DNA from: an uncultured Eubacterium sp.
Lineage (GTDB): Bacteria > Bacillota > Clostridia > Lachnospirales > Lachnospiraceae
Direction of reading: 5' to 3'
DNA: 64,000 nucleotides
Assembly: GCA_947088865.1 (NCBI GenBank)
Contig: CAMUHY010000003.1
Location: 124,001 to 188,000 of the forward strand
In this document: positions 44,389-53,721 of the stretch, piece after piece
Layout: every line of letters starts with the position of its first letter
How positions within the stretch are numbered: position 1 is the first letter of the stretch
Program-made: the position numbers and the translations under genes
The notes under the pieces: model-generated
What the model saw: the letters and a program-made list of their open reading frames with translations, nothing else
Told to the model about the DNA's origin: nothing
Databases searched by the model: none

Positions 44389-46470
44389 TTAGTTTTCATC
44401 ATGTTCACTGCTTTTAATCTCAACATAACCACAATTATTATCTGAACATGCCAGCTTATTTCCTTTTTCCACCATATAATTGCCACACTGAGGACATTTC
44501 TTATTTACAGGCTTTTGCCATGTCATAAAACTACATTCTGGATTATTTTCACACCCAAAATATCGTCTTCCTTTTTTTGTCTTTCTAAGGACAACTTCCT
44601 TGCCGCATAAAGGACATGAAACACCTATTTTTTCAAGATAAGGTTTGGTGTTTCGACAATCTGGAAAATTTGGACAGCCAAGAAATTTGCCATGTGGTCC
44701 ATATTTAACAACCATGTTGCTTCCACACAATTCACATACAACATCACTGACTTCATCTTCAATCTTAACATTCTCTAACTCTTTCTCTGCATTGATAACA
44801 GCCTCGTCTAAGTCTGGATAAAAATTTCTTATAACTTCTTTCCATTTTACTTTGCCTTCCTCAACACTGTCTAAAAGCGTCTCCATATTCGCTGTAAAAT
44901 TCACATCGACAATTGAGGTAAATGCTTTTTTCATAATATTATTAACAGCTTCGCCAAGCTCTGTCACATATAAATTTTTATTTTCTTTTGCAACATAATG
45001 TCTGGAAATAATTGTTGTTATGGTAGGTGCATACGTACTTGGTCTGCCTATCCCCAACTCTTCAAGCTGCTTTACTAATGAAGCTTCCGTATAATGTGCA
45101 GGTGGTTGTGTAAAATGCTGCTCACCTTGAATATCAATCAACTTTAACTCAGAATTTTCATCAAGCCCTTTTGCCAATAAACGATTTTCCTCTTGTTCAT
45201 CAGGCTCTTTATATACAGACATAAACCCATCAAACTTTATTTTTGAAGAAGAAACACTAAAACGATACAATCCTGCGGCTATTTTTACAGTCATTGTCTC
45301 ATAGACAGCACAACTCATCTGACTGGCAACAAATCGCTTCCATATTAATTGATATAGTCTTAACTGTTCACGTGATAACGACTCTTTAATCATAGCAGGC
45401 GACAAAGAAATATCTGTTGGTCTTATCGCTTCATGGGCATCCTGAATTTTTTTTGTTGTTTTTACACTTTTCTTTACATCGGCAAGATATTGTTCACCAT
45501 GATTTTCTTTGATATACTCAGCTGCTAAGCGCACCGCCTCATCTGAAACTCTTGTTGAATCGGTACGAAGATATGTTATAACACCAATCGTTCCATGTCC
45601 TTTAATATCAATTCCTTCATAAAGCTGCTGCGCAATTCTCATCGTTTTTTGTGTAGAAAAATTCAATTGTTTGGATGCTTCTTGCTGTAATGTACTTGTA
45701 GTAAATGGCAATGGCGCCTTTTTTACTCTCTCGCCTCGCTTTATATTTTCTATCACAAACTCACAATCTCTTACAGCATCAACAATGGTCTGCATCTGTT
45801 CCTTATTCTTTACATCCATTTTTCCTTTTTCATCACCATAAAATTTAGCTATCAACGGCTTTTTTTCACCTTTTACTTTAAGGTTTGCATGGATAGTCCA
45901 ATATTCATCTGGTATAAAAGAGTTAATTTCTTCCTCTCGGTCACATATAATCCGAAGCGCAACAGACTGTACTCGTCCAGCGCTTAACCCTCTCTTTACT
46001 TTCACCCATAAAAGAGGACTTATCTTATAGCCAACCATACGGTCTAACACACGTCTTGACTGTTGTGCATCGACAAGATTCATATCAATTTTTTTGGCAT
46101 CTTTTAATGAGGCTTTCACTGCATTTTTTGTTATCTCATTAAAAGTTATTCTATAAATATCTTTATCTTCTAATTTCAACGCCTTTGCCAAATGCCATGA
46201 AATCGCTTCACCTTCTCGGTCTGGGTCTGTTGCAAGATAGACTTTATCTGCCTTTTTTGCATGTTTTCTCAATGTTGCAAGAATATCCCCCTTGCCTCTT
46301 ATTGTTATATACTTTGGTTCAAAATCATTTTCTATATCAACACCCATCTGACTTTTTGGCAAATCACGTACATGCCCTTGAGAAGCCATCACTTCATAAT
46401 TAGTTCCAAGAAATTTTTTAATTGTTTTAACTTTTGCTGGAGACTCTACAATCACCAAATACTTTGCCAT
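44389..46470 (-). CDS. topA: DNA topoisomerase I
   Basis: 693 aa. The TOPRIM start LVIVESPAKVKTIKKFLG, LATDPDREGEAISWHLAKAL, the active-site Tyr in GTIGVITYLRTDSTRVSDEA (~300), and three C-terminal zinc ribbons starting CELCGSNMVVKYGPHGKFLG, CPLCGKEVVLRKTKKGRRYF and CPQCGNYMVEKGNKLAC. It relaxes negative supercoils. It is 24 nt downstream of dprA, a conserved pairing. Confidence 0.97.
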   Translation of the reverse strand: MAKYLVIVESPAKVKTIKKFLGTNYEVMASQGHVRDLPKSQMGVDIENDFEPKYITIRGKGDILATLRKHAKKADKVYLATDPDREGEAISWHLAKALKLEDKDIYRITFNEITKNAVKASLKDAKKIDMNLVDAQQSRRVLDRMVGYKISPLLWVKVKRGLSAGRVQSVALRIICDREEEINSFIPDEYWTIHANLKVKGEKKPLIAKFYGDEKGKMDVKNKEQMQTIVDAVRDCEFVIENIKRGERVKKAPLPFTTSTLQQEASKQLNFSTQKTMRIAQQLYEGIDIKGHGTIGVITYLRTDSTRVSDEAVRLAAEYIKENHGEQYLADVKKSVKTTKKIQDAHEAIRPTDISLSPAMIKESLSREQLRLYQLIWKRFVASQMSCAVYETMTVKIAAGLYRFSVSSSKIKFDGFMSVYKEPDEQEENRLLAKGLDENSELKLIDIQGEQHFTQPPAHYTEASLVKQLEELGIGRPSTYAPTITTIISRHYVAKENKNLYVTELGEAVNNIMKKAFTSIVDVNFTANMETLLDSVEEGKVKWKEVIRNFYPDLDEAVINAEKELENVKIEDEVSDVVCELCGSNMVVKYGPHGKFLGCPNFPDCRNTKPYLEKIGVSCPLCGKEVVLRKTKKGRRYFGCENNPECSFMTWQKPVNKKCPQCGNYMVEKGNKLACSDNNCGYVEIKSSEHDEN

Positions 46471-46494
46471 CTTTGTTTTTTCCTTCCGCCAAGT

Positions 46495-47625
46495 TTACAA
46501 CCTGTTTCTTATATAACGATTATGTCCAACTTCTTTAATATATCCATCTAACTGCAATTCAAGCAGAATTTCTATTGTGCTTTGAATGTCAAGCCCCGAC
46601 TGTCTAACAATTTCTTCAAGGCTTATCGGACACAAGCCGAGTAAACTATACAACATATTTTTTTCACTTGCAAGAACATTTCGTTTTTCACACTCATTTT
46701 TTGCAGAATATTTTAAATCGATTTTATCTATTTCACTGTCTTTTATCCACTTTGTCACAAAACTGCTCAGTCTGATATCTTCTGGATTGGTGATAACCAT
46801 AGCTCCCTGTTTGATAAGCTCATTACAGCCTTCACTTAAAATATCTCCTATTCTTCCAGGAACTGCCATTACCTCTTTATTTTGTTCTAATGCTAAATCA
46901 ACCGTTATCAAAGAACCGCTTTTCTTTTTTGCCTCCACCACAATCACTACATCAGCCAGCCCACTGATAATCCTATTTCTTACAGGAAAATTGGCAGGTA
47001 TGGGTCTTGTACCTGGTGGATATTCCGAAACAACACCACCATTTTGTATTATATTGGAAAACAATTCAATATTTTGGCTTGGATAACAAATATCCACTCC
47101 GCATCCCAATACAGCGCAGGTATATCCATCTCCTGCAAGACATCCCTTATGTCCTGCCGCATCAATTCCCGCTGCCATTCCACTGATAACCTGTATACCC
47201 ATATGTGCAAAATGTTCACCCAGCATTGCTGCTACACTTTTCCCATATTCTGTACAATTTCTAGCCCCAATAATTGCAACAGACACTTTTGTTTCACTTG
47301 GCAATTTGCCTCGCACATACAAACAAGCAGGAGAATCATATAACTGCTTTAATTTTGATGGATATGTATCTTTTTTTATATGCACAAACTGTATATTCGT
47401 ATGACGCATTTTTGTAAACGCATTATATATACAAACATCATCTTTACTTTTTACAATTTTATCAACATCACCATGATGTAATCCTTTGATATGATAGAAC
47501 ACCGATTCACTGGCATTATATGCTGTCTTTGCATCATTTAAACTACCAATAATTGCTTTTATTTTCATACAACCAATACCTGAAATATTACAAAGCCAAA
47601 ACCAATAAAAATCATCTTCCATCAC
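46495..47625 (-). CDS. dprA: DNA processing protein DprA
   Basis: 376 aa. The Rossmann core reads SVAIIGARNCTEYGKSVAAM, LGEHFAHMGIQVISGMAAGI and DAAGHKGCLAGDGYTCAVLG. A C-terminal winged helix (~315-376) is present. DprA loads RecA on incoming single-stranded DNA in transformation. Its ATG overlaps the comM stop by 4 nt. Confidence 0.95.
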   Translation of the reverse strand: MMEDDFYWFWLCNISGIGCMKIKAIIGSLNDAKTAYNASESVFYHIKGLHHGDVDKIVKSKDDVCIYNAFTKMRHTNIQFVHIKKDTYPSKLKQLYDSPACLYVRGKLPSETKVSVAIIGARNCTEYGKSVAAMLGEHFAHMGIQVISGMAAGIDAAGHKGCLAGDGYTCAVLGCGVDICYPSQNIELFSNIIQNGGVVSEYPPGTRPIPANFPVRNRIISGLADVVIVVEAKKKSGSLITVDLALEQNKEVMAVPGRIGDILSEGCNELIKQGAMVITNPEDIRLSSFVTKWIKDSEIDKIDLKYSAKNECEKRNVLASEKNMLYSLLGLCPISLEEIVRQSGLDIQSTIEILLELQLDGYIKEVGHNRYIRNRL

Positions 47626-49169
47626 ATCACCCCTAAACTATTCCTATATGAAATCGCCTCACTGATATGACTTGTTTGAATTTCACTGCTATCGGCAATG
47701 TCGGCAATCGTTCTTGCTACTTTGAGTATCTTATTATAACCTCTAGCCGTCAAATAAAACTTATTATATGCTTTTTCCAATAATTGTTTTTCCTTTGCTT
47801 TCAATACGCAATATTTTTTAATGTCCACACTATCCATTTGAGAATTAAAATAAATGGAAGATTCTTTAAATCGTCTTTGTTGTATCGCATGTACTCGTTC
47901 TACAATGTCTCTCATACATTGTGTTGTATACATTGTTTCTTTAGAAATCGATTTCTCCTCACTTAAATCTTTAAAATCAACTGTTTCAAAATGAATATTC
48001 ATATCAAACCGGTCCCATATCGGCTGACTAATACGCCCTAAAAATCTTGCTATATCATGTTCTGAACAGTTACACCTTTTTCGGTCAGGATAATAGCCAC
48101 AGCGACATGGATTCATAGCCGCCACAAGCATAAAATCGGATGGATATATATATTCCCTTGAAAGTCTTACAAGCCGTATTGCTTTATCTTCTAACGGCTG
48201 TCGTAACGACTCCAAAATATAAGCTGGAAACTCTGTCAATTCATCTAAAAACAATACGCCTGATGAAGCAAGTGTTATCTCACCTGGCTTTGGAACTACG
48301 CCACCGCCCAAAAACGCTGTTTTAGTAATACTATGGTGAGGACTCCTAAAAGGTCTTTTTTTGATAAAAGAATTTCTTGAAAGACAACCTGCTATACTAT
48401 AAATTTTTGTAATCTGCAATGCTTCTTCATATGTCAATTCAGGAAGTATACCAGAAATTCGCTTTGCAAACATTGTTTTTCCACTGCCTGGCGCGCCAAT
48501 ATAAAGCAAATTGTGCATACCGGCAGCAGCTACTAATGTAGCCCGCTTTGCCACCATCTGCCCCCTGATATCCTTAAAATCCAAATATGTATCATCAACC
48601 ATGTCATAAATGGAAGAATGTTGTCTTTCCACTACATTATTAACCGTATCTGGAAATATGCCATTATTTAAAAAAGAAATCAATTCTTTTAAATTTTTTA
48701 CGCCATAGGTCGATATTCCCCTTATCAATTTCGCTTCATATAAATTATCCACAGGAACAATACATATGGAATATCCTTTTTCTTTTGCGGCAATTACGCT
48801 AGAAAGCACACCGCTGACAGGATTGACTGTACCATTTAAGCTTAGCTCTCCAACAATAACGATATCTTTTAATTTATCACTATGAATATATCCATTTGCT
48901 GCAAGAATGCCTACTGCAATTGGCAAATCAAATCCTGTACCTGCTTTTTTCACATCAGCAGGCGAAATATTGACAAGGATGCGCTGTGGTCTTAAATCAT
49001 ATCCACTGTTCTTAATAGAGACACGAACACGCTCTTTTGCTTCTCTGACCTGTGCTGCCAGATAACCGCTCATCTCAAAAAGCGGCAGACCATCTCCTGC
49101 ATCAATTTCTACATGCACCACTAACGCATCTAAACCAAAAATCGTTGTGCTAAAAACTTCACTATACAT
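47622..49169 (-). CDS. comM: YifB/ComM family Mg-chelatase-like AAA ATPase
   Basis: 515 aa. An N-terminal Lon-like fold (~1-170), P-loop in LLYIGAPGSGKTMFAKRISG (~218-237), Walker B in SSGVLFLDELTEFPAYILES, and the zinc-like NPCRCGYYPDRKRCNCSE. ComM is a helicase aiding branch migration of incoming DNA in transformation. It is upstream of dprA and topA. Confidence 0.94.
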   Translation of the reverse strand: MYSEVFSTTIFGLDALVVHVEIDAGDGLPLFEMSGYLAAQVREAKERVRVSIKNSGYDLRPQRILVNISPADVKKAGTGFDLPIAVGILAANGYIHSDKLKDIVIVGELSLNGTVNPVSGVLSSVIAAKEKGYSICIVPVDNLYEAKLIRGISTYGVKNLKELISFLNNGIFPDTVNNVVERQHSSIYDMVDDTYLDFKDIRGQMVAKRATLVAAAGMHNLLYIGAPGSGKTMFAKRISGILPELTYEEALQITKIYSIAGCLSRNSFIKKRPFRSPHHSITKTAFLGGGVVPKPGEITLASSGVLFLDELTEFPAYILESLRQPLEDKAIRLVRLSREYIYPSDFMLVAAMNPCRCGYYPDRKRCNCSEHDIARFLGRISQPIWDRFDMNIHFETVDFKDLSEEKSISKETMYTTQCMRDIVERVHAIQQRRFKESSIYFNSQMDSVDIKKYCVLKAKEKQLLEKAYNKFYLTARGYNKILKVARTIADIADSSEIQTSHISEAISYRNSLGVM

Positions 49170-49290
49170 TTTCCTCCATTCTAGGAAAACAATCAGATAA
49201 ACAGAATATTACTTTTTTTATATATTTTATTTTATAAATATATTATCATAACGATTATTATATTTCAATAAAAAATTTTTTTTCATAACT

Positions 49291-49326
49291 AAAAAGTCCA
49301 ATTGAGGGTGGAATTTTCCCACCCTC
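49291..49326 (-). terminator. hairpin after the 49335 gene, probable terminator
   Basis: GAGGGTGG pairs with CCACCCTC (8 bp) around a 7-nt loop. On the minus strand TTTTT follows after about 8 nt. It lies 8 nt past the stop at 49335 and separates that unit from comM. Confidence 0.55.
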
Positions 49327-49334
49327 ATAAAAAA

Positions 49335-50438
49335 CTAACAATCCTTTATATTATACATATCACTTTTACTTTCAACACATCTTTTATACATATCCTCATA
49401 CTGTGTTGAACAGATATAATCTTTTTTATAATTATCTGTAACAATGTGAACTTCACCGTCAAAAGTTTTATACAATTGTGTAAATTCAAAACCAAAATAT
49501 ACTTTATTGTGCTCCTCCTCATTAACAATATCTGCCTCGCACAAAATATATAGAAAGTTATTATTTAACCCCTCTGCTGCATTTTTGCGGCTAAGAAAGT
49601 AGCCCCCTGTAACCGATACATTTTCAGCATATTCATTGTTAGGCTTATAAAGATAATCGGTGTTTCCCGTTGCCTTGTACATCATACGAAATGTTGTATC
49701 TTTTGTCATATCAACAATTGCTTCTTTGCACATGGTTTTCAATAAATCCAGTTTATTTTTATCAATATCTGAACCATCTGTCACATATGTGCTTAGCTTG
49801 TCCGCCTTATATTTTTGCTCGGTCTTATCCGTAATAAATCCATGCTTTCCCAACGTTTCAATATCTGCATCACAATGAACTGTAATGACATCATCTTTTG
49901 CGATATTTGTTGATTTGTCGACAGAAAAGGATAATGTAGACAAATAAGCATCCTGCCAATTATTTTGAACGACGGCATAAGCCTGAGGACTGACACCAGC
50001 AAAGGTGACTTCTATCATAGAAAAGATATCAATATTTTGACCTTCGTTAATTCCTTTTGCTTTGACGGAAAACTCCTTCTTTCCCAATTTTACTTTCGCG
50101 TTTTTTATCAGTTCTTCTGAATATTCTAATTGAACAACGACCTTGTCCCCATTGGACAGCATATTCGGATTATCAATATGTGCTTCTATACTTTGTGATA
50201 TGTCTTTATATAATTTTAGCTGTTCTAAATCCTTTTCATCGCCAGCCATATCCAAGTACAATTGCTCGCGATTAATCTGGCAATTTGCTGTTGCATATCC
50301 ATTCGCTCCCATATATTGAATGGTTATATAATCTTTCATATCAATATTGCTTTTTCCTGCTATCCAAAAAACAATTATCAATAAAACACTAACACATACT
50401 GCTCCTAAACCTATCCACTTTATTGTTTTGTTTTTCAT
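49335..50438 (-). CDS. membrane-anchored extracytoplasmic protein, unknown
   Basis: 367 aa. It starts MKNKTIKWIGLGAVCVSVLL, one membrane segment (~7-27), then a surface or periplasmic-type region beginning MKDYITIQYMGANGYATANC, a pattern seen in secreted proteins of Lachnospiraceae that often carry a zinc ribbon in front (absent here). Two repeat-like beta domains are probable (~30-110 and ~115-195). The C-terminal ~150 residues (VTGGYFLSRKNAAEGLNNNF) resemble no family I know. The start at 50438 has GAGG 6 nt upstream; the longer frame has none. It is likely a single-gene unit with a TATAAT near 50486. Confidence 0.55.
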   Translation of the reverse strand: MKNKTIKWIGLGAVCVSVLLIIVFWIAGKSNIDMKDYITIQYMGANGYATANCQINREQLYLDMAGDEKDLEQLKLYKDISQSIEAHIDNPNMLSNGDKVVVQLEYSEELIKNAKVKLGKKEFSVKAKGINEGQNIDIFSMIEVTFAGVSPQAYAVVQNNWQDAYLSTLSFSVDKSTNIAKDDVITVHCDADIETLGKHGFITDKTEQKYKADKLSTYVTDGSDIDKNKLDLLKTMCKEAIVDMTKDTTFRMMYKATGNTDYLYKPNNEYAENVSVTGGYFLSRKNAAEGLNNNFLYILCEADIVNEEEHNKVYFGFEFTQLYKTFDGEVHIVTDNYKKDYICSTQYEDMYKRCVESKSDMYNIKDC

Positions 50439-50497
50439 ATATGACCTCTTGAACTCTATTTTTTCCTGCAAATATATCTATTATATCCATTTACAGG

Positions 50498-50526
50498 AAG
50501 CTGCCGATATAATAAAACGACAGCTT
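50498..50526 (-). other. hairpin after sigK, 9-bp stem
   Basis: AAGCTGTCG pairs with CGGCAGCTT (one G-T) around an 11-nt loop, 40 nt past the sigK stop on the minus strand. No T-run follows. It may end sigK transcription weakly or belong to the leader of the next gene. Confidence 0.35.
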
Positions 50527-50565
50527 TTTGCAGTCAAGCAGATAGCTGCTATCCACTTCACCGCT

Positions 50566-51219
50566 TTAGAGATTATTATTATCTAGTAAATGTTTTAACT
50601 TTTCTAACGCACGCTTTTCAATTCTACTGACATAACTTCGGCTAATTCCCATATCTTTGGCTATCTCATTTTGTGTTTTTTCATTACAATTAAAAAGTCC
50701 ATATCGGTTTATTATGATATGATATTCACGATATGTTAAAACATTTTGGATATATTTCTTAATTATTTTTATTCGTTCTAAATTAATATAATCCTCTACT
50801 ATATCAGGTTCTTCATCACTAATAATCTCAATAATACTAATTTCATTTCCCTCTTTATCGGTTCCTATTGGCTCATAAAGAGACACTTCCCTCGATTTCT
50901 TCTTCTCGGTACGCAAAAGCATAAGAAGTTCATTATCAATACATTTTGCTGCATATGTCGCTAAACGTATTCCCTTTTCCGGTTTATAAGAATTAATTGC
51001 TTTTATCAATCCAATAGTGCCTACGGATATTAAATCTTGTATATCACGTTCTGGTGAAGCATATTTTTTTGTCATATGTGCTACCAGTCTCATATTCTTC
51101 TCAATAAGCAAATTCCTTGCCTGCAAGTCTCCTCTCCGGCATTTTTTCAGCATTATCTCCTCTTCTTGTGCAGACAATGGTTTTTCAAAACTTTTCAAAG
51201 AAAGGCACTCCAGACACAT
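50566..51219 (-). CDS. sigK: sporulation mother-cell sigma factor SigK
   Basis: 217 aa. Region 2 reads LQARNLLIEKNMRLVAHMTK, DLISVGTIGLIKAINSYKPE and KGIRLATYAAKCIDNELLML; region 4 is EIAKDMGISRSYVSRIEKRA. The R-N-L-L-I-E and EVSLYEPIGTDKEGNEIS segments fit SigK rather than SigE/F/G. It drives late mother-cell genes. The N-terminus (MCLECLSLKSFEKPLSAQEE) lacks a clear hydrophobic pro-sequence. The first ATG has no good site; a TTG at 51198 has GGAG 8 nt upstream and may be the real start. TTGTCT-17-AATAAT lies about 60 nt upstream. The gene is intact, with no skin-type insertion. Confidence 0.88.
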   Translation of the reverse strand: MCLECLSLKSFEKPLSAQEEEIMLKKCRRGDLQARNLLIEKNMRLVAHMTKKYASPERDIQDLISVGTIGLIKAINSYKPEKGIRLATYAAKCIDNELLMLLRTEKKKSREVSLYEPIGTDKEGNEISIIEIISDEEPDIVEDYINLERIKIIKKYIQNVLTYREYHIIINRYGLFNCNEKTQNEIAKDMGISRSYVSRIEKRALEKLKHLLDNNNL

Positions 51220-51250
51220 ATTTATATATATTATGTATCCTAGTGCCTTT
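51201..51250 (-). promoter_or_regulatory. long hairpin over the sigK start region
   Basis: AAAGGCACT pairs with AGTGCCTTT (9 bp), and further in ATACATA pairs with TATGTGT (7 bp). The first ATG of sigK lies inside the inner arm and the GGAG before the TTG in the outer arm. It could modulate translation, or end transcription from the U32 gene. Confidence 0.45.
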
Positions 51251-51306
51251 TATTGCCTTTCCAAAATTATTTATTTGTGCGTATAATAAGACAAATTGAA
51301 CTGCTT

Positions 51307-52566
51307 TTAAACATCCTCTTCTTTTCTTCGGAGTATATCATAATCATTGAGCTGCATTCCAACATCAATATAAAGCTGCTGTTTTGGATGTGGTGCGCTC
51401 TCCATAGCAACGCCTTTTTCATCAACAATTTGCTTTACTGTCACTGTATAATTTTCACCGTTTGTTCTCATCACTTCGATTTCTTCACCAACACTAAATT
51501 TATTGCGCTGTTCGATATGATACAAACCTTCGCTGTTTTTGCCATCAACAAGTCCTAAATAAGTATACTCTTTAATATACGTATTGGTATCATATATCTG
51601 TGTATTTTCATTGGGTTTTCCAAAAAAGAACCCCGTTGTATATTGTCTATATGTACATTTTCTAATCTCAGACTTATAAAATTCAAGATTACTCCTATAT
51701 AAATCTTCACTTTTAAGGAAGTCTTCTATTGCCATCTTATATGTTCTAGCAACCGTAGCCACATAGAGCGCTGTTTTCATTCGTCCTTCAATTTTAAAGC
51801 TGTCAATTCCAGCCTTTATCAATTCAGGGATATGCTCTATCATACATAAATCTTTAGAGTTAAAAATATACGTGCCTCTCTCATTTTCATAAACTGGCAT
51901 ATATTCACCAGGTCTTTGCTCCTCGACAACGGCATATTTCCATCTACAAGGATGCGTACACGCCCCCCTGTTGGCATCTTGACCTGCCATAAAACTGCTT
52001 AACAGACATCTTCCAGAATACGATATACACATTGCTCCATGTATAAATGTCTCTATCTCCATCTTTTCATCAATATGTTCTCGAATTTGCCTAATCTCTG
52101 CCAAAGAAAGCTCTCTTGCTGTTACAACTCTCCTTGCACCTTGCTCCCACCAAAATTGATACGTCATATAATTGGTGTTATTTGCCTGCGTACTGATATG
52201 AATATCCACTTCCGGCCATACTTCTTTTGCAATTTTAAACATGCCAGGGTCTGAAATAATTAAGGCATCTGGTGCTGCCTTTTTTAATTCTTCAAAATAA
52301 ACACGAGCTCCTTCCAAATCATAATTATGCGCAAGTATATTTGCAGTAACATACACTCTGCATTGATATTGATGGGCAAATTGTACCCCTTCACATATCT
52401 CGCTCAATGTGAAATTTTTTGCTTTTGCCCGCAATCCAAATGCCTCACCGCCAATATATATCGCATCAGCGCCATACATTACAGCAACTTTTAGCACTTC
52501 CAAATTGCTTGCTGGAACCAATAACTCAATTTTTCTGCCATTATACACATGTTCTGTTCTATTCAT
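51307..52566 (-). CDS. trhP: U32 family peptidase-like tRNA hydroxylation protein (TrhP type)
   Basis: 419 aa. KIELLVPASNLEVLKVAVMY, GADAIYIGGEAFGLRAKAKN and the metal/cluster Cys region IHGAMCISYSGRCLLSSFMA followed by NRGACTHPCRWKY (~165-220) mark the U32 family. Members beside a TrmR-type methyltransferase (YrrN/YrrO in B. subtilis) hydroxylate wobble U34 of tRNA. Only one copy is present here where Bacillus has two. An upstream TTG frame (52644) is possible but has no site; the ATG at 52566 also has a weak one. Confidence 0.85.
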   Translation of the reverse strand: MNRTEHVYNGRKIELLVPASNLEVLKVAVMYGADAIYIGGEAFGLRAKAKNFTLSEICEGVQFAHQYQCRVYVTANILAHNYDLEGARVYFEELKKAAPDALIISDPGMFKIAKEVWPEVDIHISTQANNTNYMTYQFWWEQGARRVVTARELSLAEIRQIREHIDEKMEIETFIHGAMCISYSGRCLLSSFMAGQDANRGACTHPCRWKYAVVEEQRPGEYMPVYENERGTYIFNSKDLCMIEHIPELIKAGIDSFKIEGRMKTALYVATVARTYKMAIEDFLKSEDLYRSNLEFYKSEIRKCTYRQYTTGFFFGKPNENTQIYDTNTYIKEYTYLGLVDGKNSEGLYHIEQRNKFSVGEEIEVMRTNGENYTVTVKQIVDEKGVAMESAPHPKQQLYIDVGMQLNDYDILRRKEEDV

Positions 52567-52660
52567 ACGCTTCAATAACAAGCACAAAATACTGCCTTTT
52601 ACAGCAAACGTGCTATACCTTTCTTGATTTATAGTAAAGTCCAATCAATTATTATGAAAC

Positions 52661-53302
52661 TTATTGTTTCACACTCAATGTAATACCATCGCCTATTGGA
52701 ACAATTGATGTTACAACATCTTCTGAATGTGTAAGCACATATAAATATTCTCTCATTCGCTCATGGATAGTTCTATTTCTTCTGGTAATACTGTATTTTG
52801 ACTGTACAATTTCGCCTTCTTGTAGCACATTATCTGAAATTAACAAACCGCCTTTGGGCATCTTTTTTATAATTTCTGTAAAATAAGAAAAATATTGTCC
52901 CTTTGCTGCATCCATAAAAACAAAATCAAATTCTCCATCTAATGTTTTAAGAACATCCATTGCATCGCCTGCAATCAGCGTGATAACATCTTCTTTACCT
53001 GCTCTTTTAAAATTATTTCTAGCAATAGGTATTCTTTTATCATAATTTTCAATGGTAGTAATAGTGCAATACTTTGGCATATTTTCACTCATAAGAATAG
53101 ATGAGTAACCTACGGCTGTTCCAATTTCAAGTATGTTTGAAGGCTGTTTCAACGCCAAAAGGACTTTGAGCAGATTCCCCATCTCTTTTCTAATAATAGG
53201 CACATTATCAGCTAATGCCTCTTTCTCAATCAAATTACATATATCTGAATTGCCCATGTCTAGCGAATTGATATAAGACACAATTCTTGGTTCAACTATC
53301 AT
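52661..53302 (-). CDS. trmR: tRNA 5-hydroxyuridine methyltransferase (TrmR-like O-methyltransferase)
   Basis: 213 aa, SAM-dependent: ILEIGTAVGYSSILMSENMP (SAM site ~57-76), TTIENYDKRI, and FDFVFMDAAKGQYFSYFTEI (metal Asp) with LLISDNVLQEG. In B. subtilis the homologue TrmR (YrrM) methylates ho5U34 to mo5U34. Direct neighbour of the U32 gene, the same order as B. subtilis, so the specificity is likely. Confidence 0.85.
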   Translation of the reverse strand: MIVEPRIVSYINSLDMGNSDICNLIEKEALADNVPIIRKEMGNLLKVLLALKQPSNILEIGTAVGYSSILMSENMPKYCTITTIENYDKRIPIARNNFKRAGKEDVITLIAGDAMDVLKTLDGEFDFVFMDAAKGQYFSYFTEIIKKMPKGGLLISDNVLQEGEIVQSKYSITRRNRTIHERMREYLYVLTHSEDVVTSIVPIGDGITLSVKQ

Positions 53303-53317
53303 ATCTTATCATTCCTA

Positions 53318-53698
53318 TTATTCATTTTCTTCGGAAACTTCCGGACACATCGTTTGAAACATCTCAGAAGGCTTCATTCCGGTGTTTAACTGATATGTCC
53401 CACCCACAAATTTATCTTTATAATCAGACAGTATAATCTGAAAATACATAATTTGTTCATCTTCTGTAAGTCCTAAACTATAAAGCTGCTTTGCAAGCTC
53501 CTTTGGTGCTACTTTATCCTCAATTGTAATCTCAACCTCTCTGGCATCTTCTGATGTGCTTACGGCTTTTTCGTCAAATATATTACGACCAAAAGAATAG
53601 CCTGTTGTTCCAACAGAAAATATAATCCATATCCCCAACACAATAATAACTGCATTGAGTGATATTGACACAATCATTCTTACACTCTTGTTATTCAT
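53318..53698 (-). CDS. shortened MltG/YceG-like membrane protein
   Basis: 126 aa. One membrane segment (~8-27, IVSISLNAVIIVLGIWIIFS) and VEITIEDKVAPKELAKQLYS, then GGTYQLNTGMKPSEMFQTM, the LysM-like opening block of MltG. The lytic transglycosylase domain with its catalytic Glu is missing. In B. subtilis the full-length homologue YrrL sits at the same place before yrrM, so this is probably a reduced orthologue rather than a random fragment. Confidence 0.65.
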   Translation of the reverse strand: MNNKSVRMIVSISLNAVIIVLGIWIIFSVGTTGYSFGRNIFDEKAVSTSEDAREVEITIEDKVAPKELAKQLYSLGLTEDEQIMYFQIILSDYKDKFVGGTYQLNTGMKPSEMFQTMCPEVSEENE

Positions 53699-53721
53699 AA
53701 CTTTTTATTTCCTTCTGTCCA

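Noticed and set aside
46586-47086. 166-codon plus-strand ORF over dprA
   Set aside because: Antisense shadow of DprA; no ribosome binding site.
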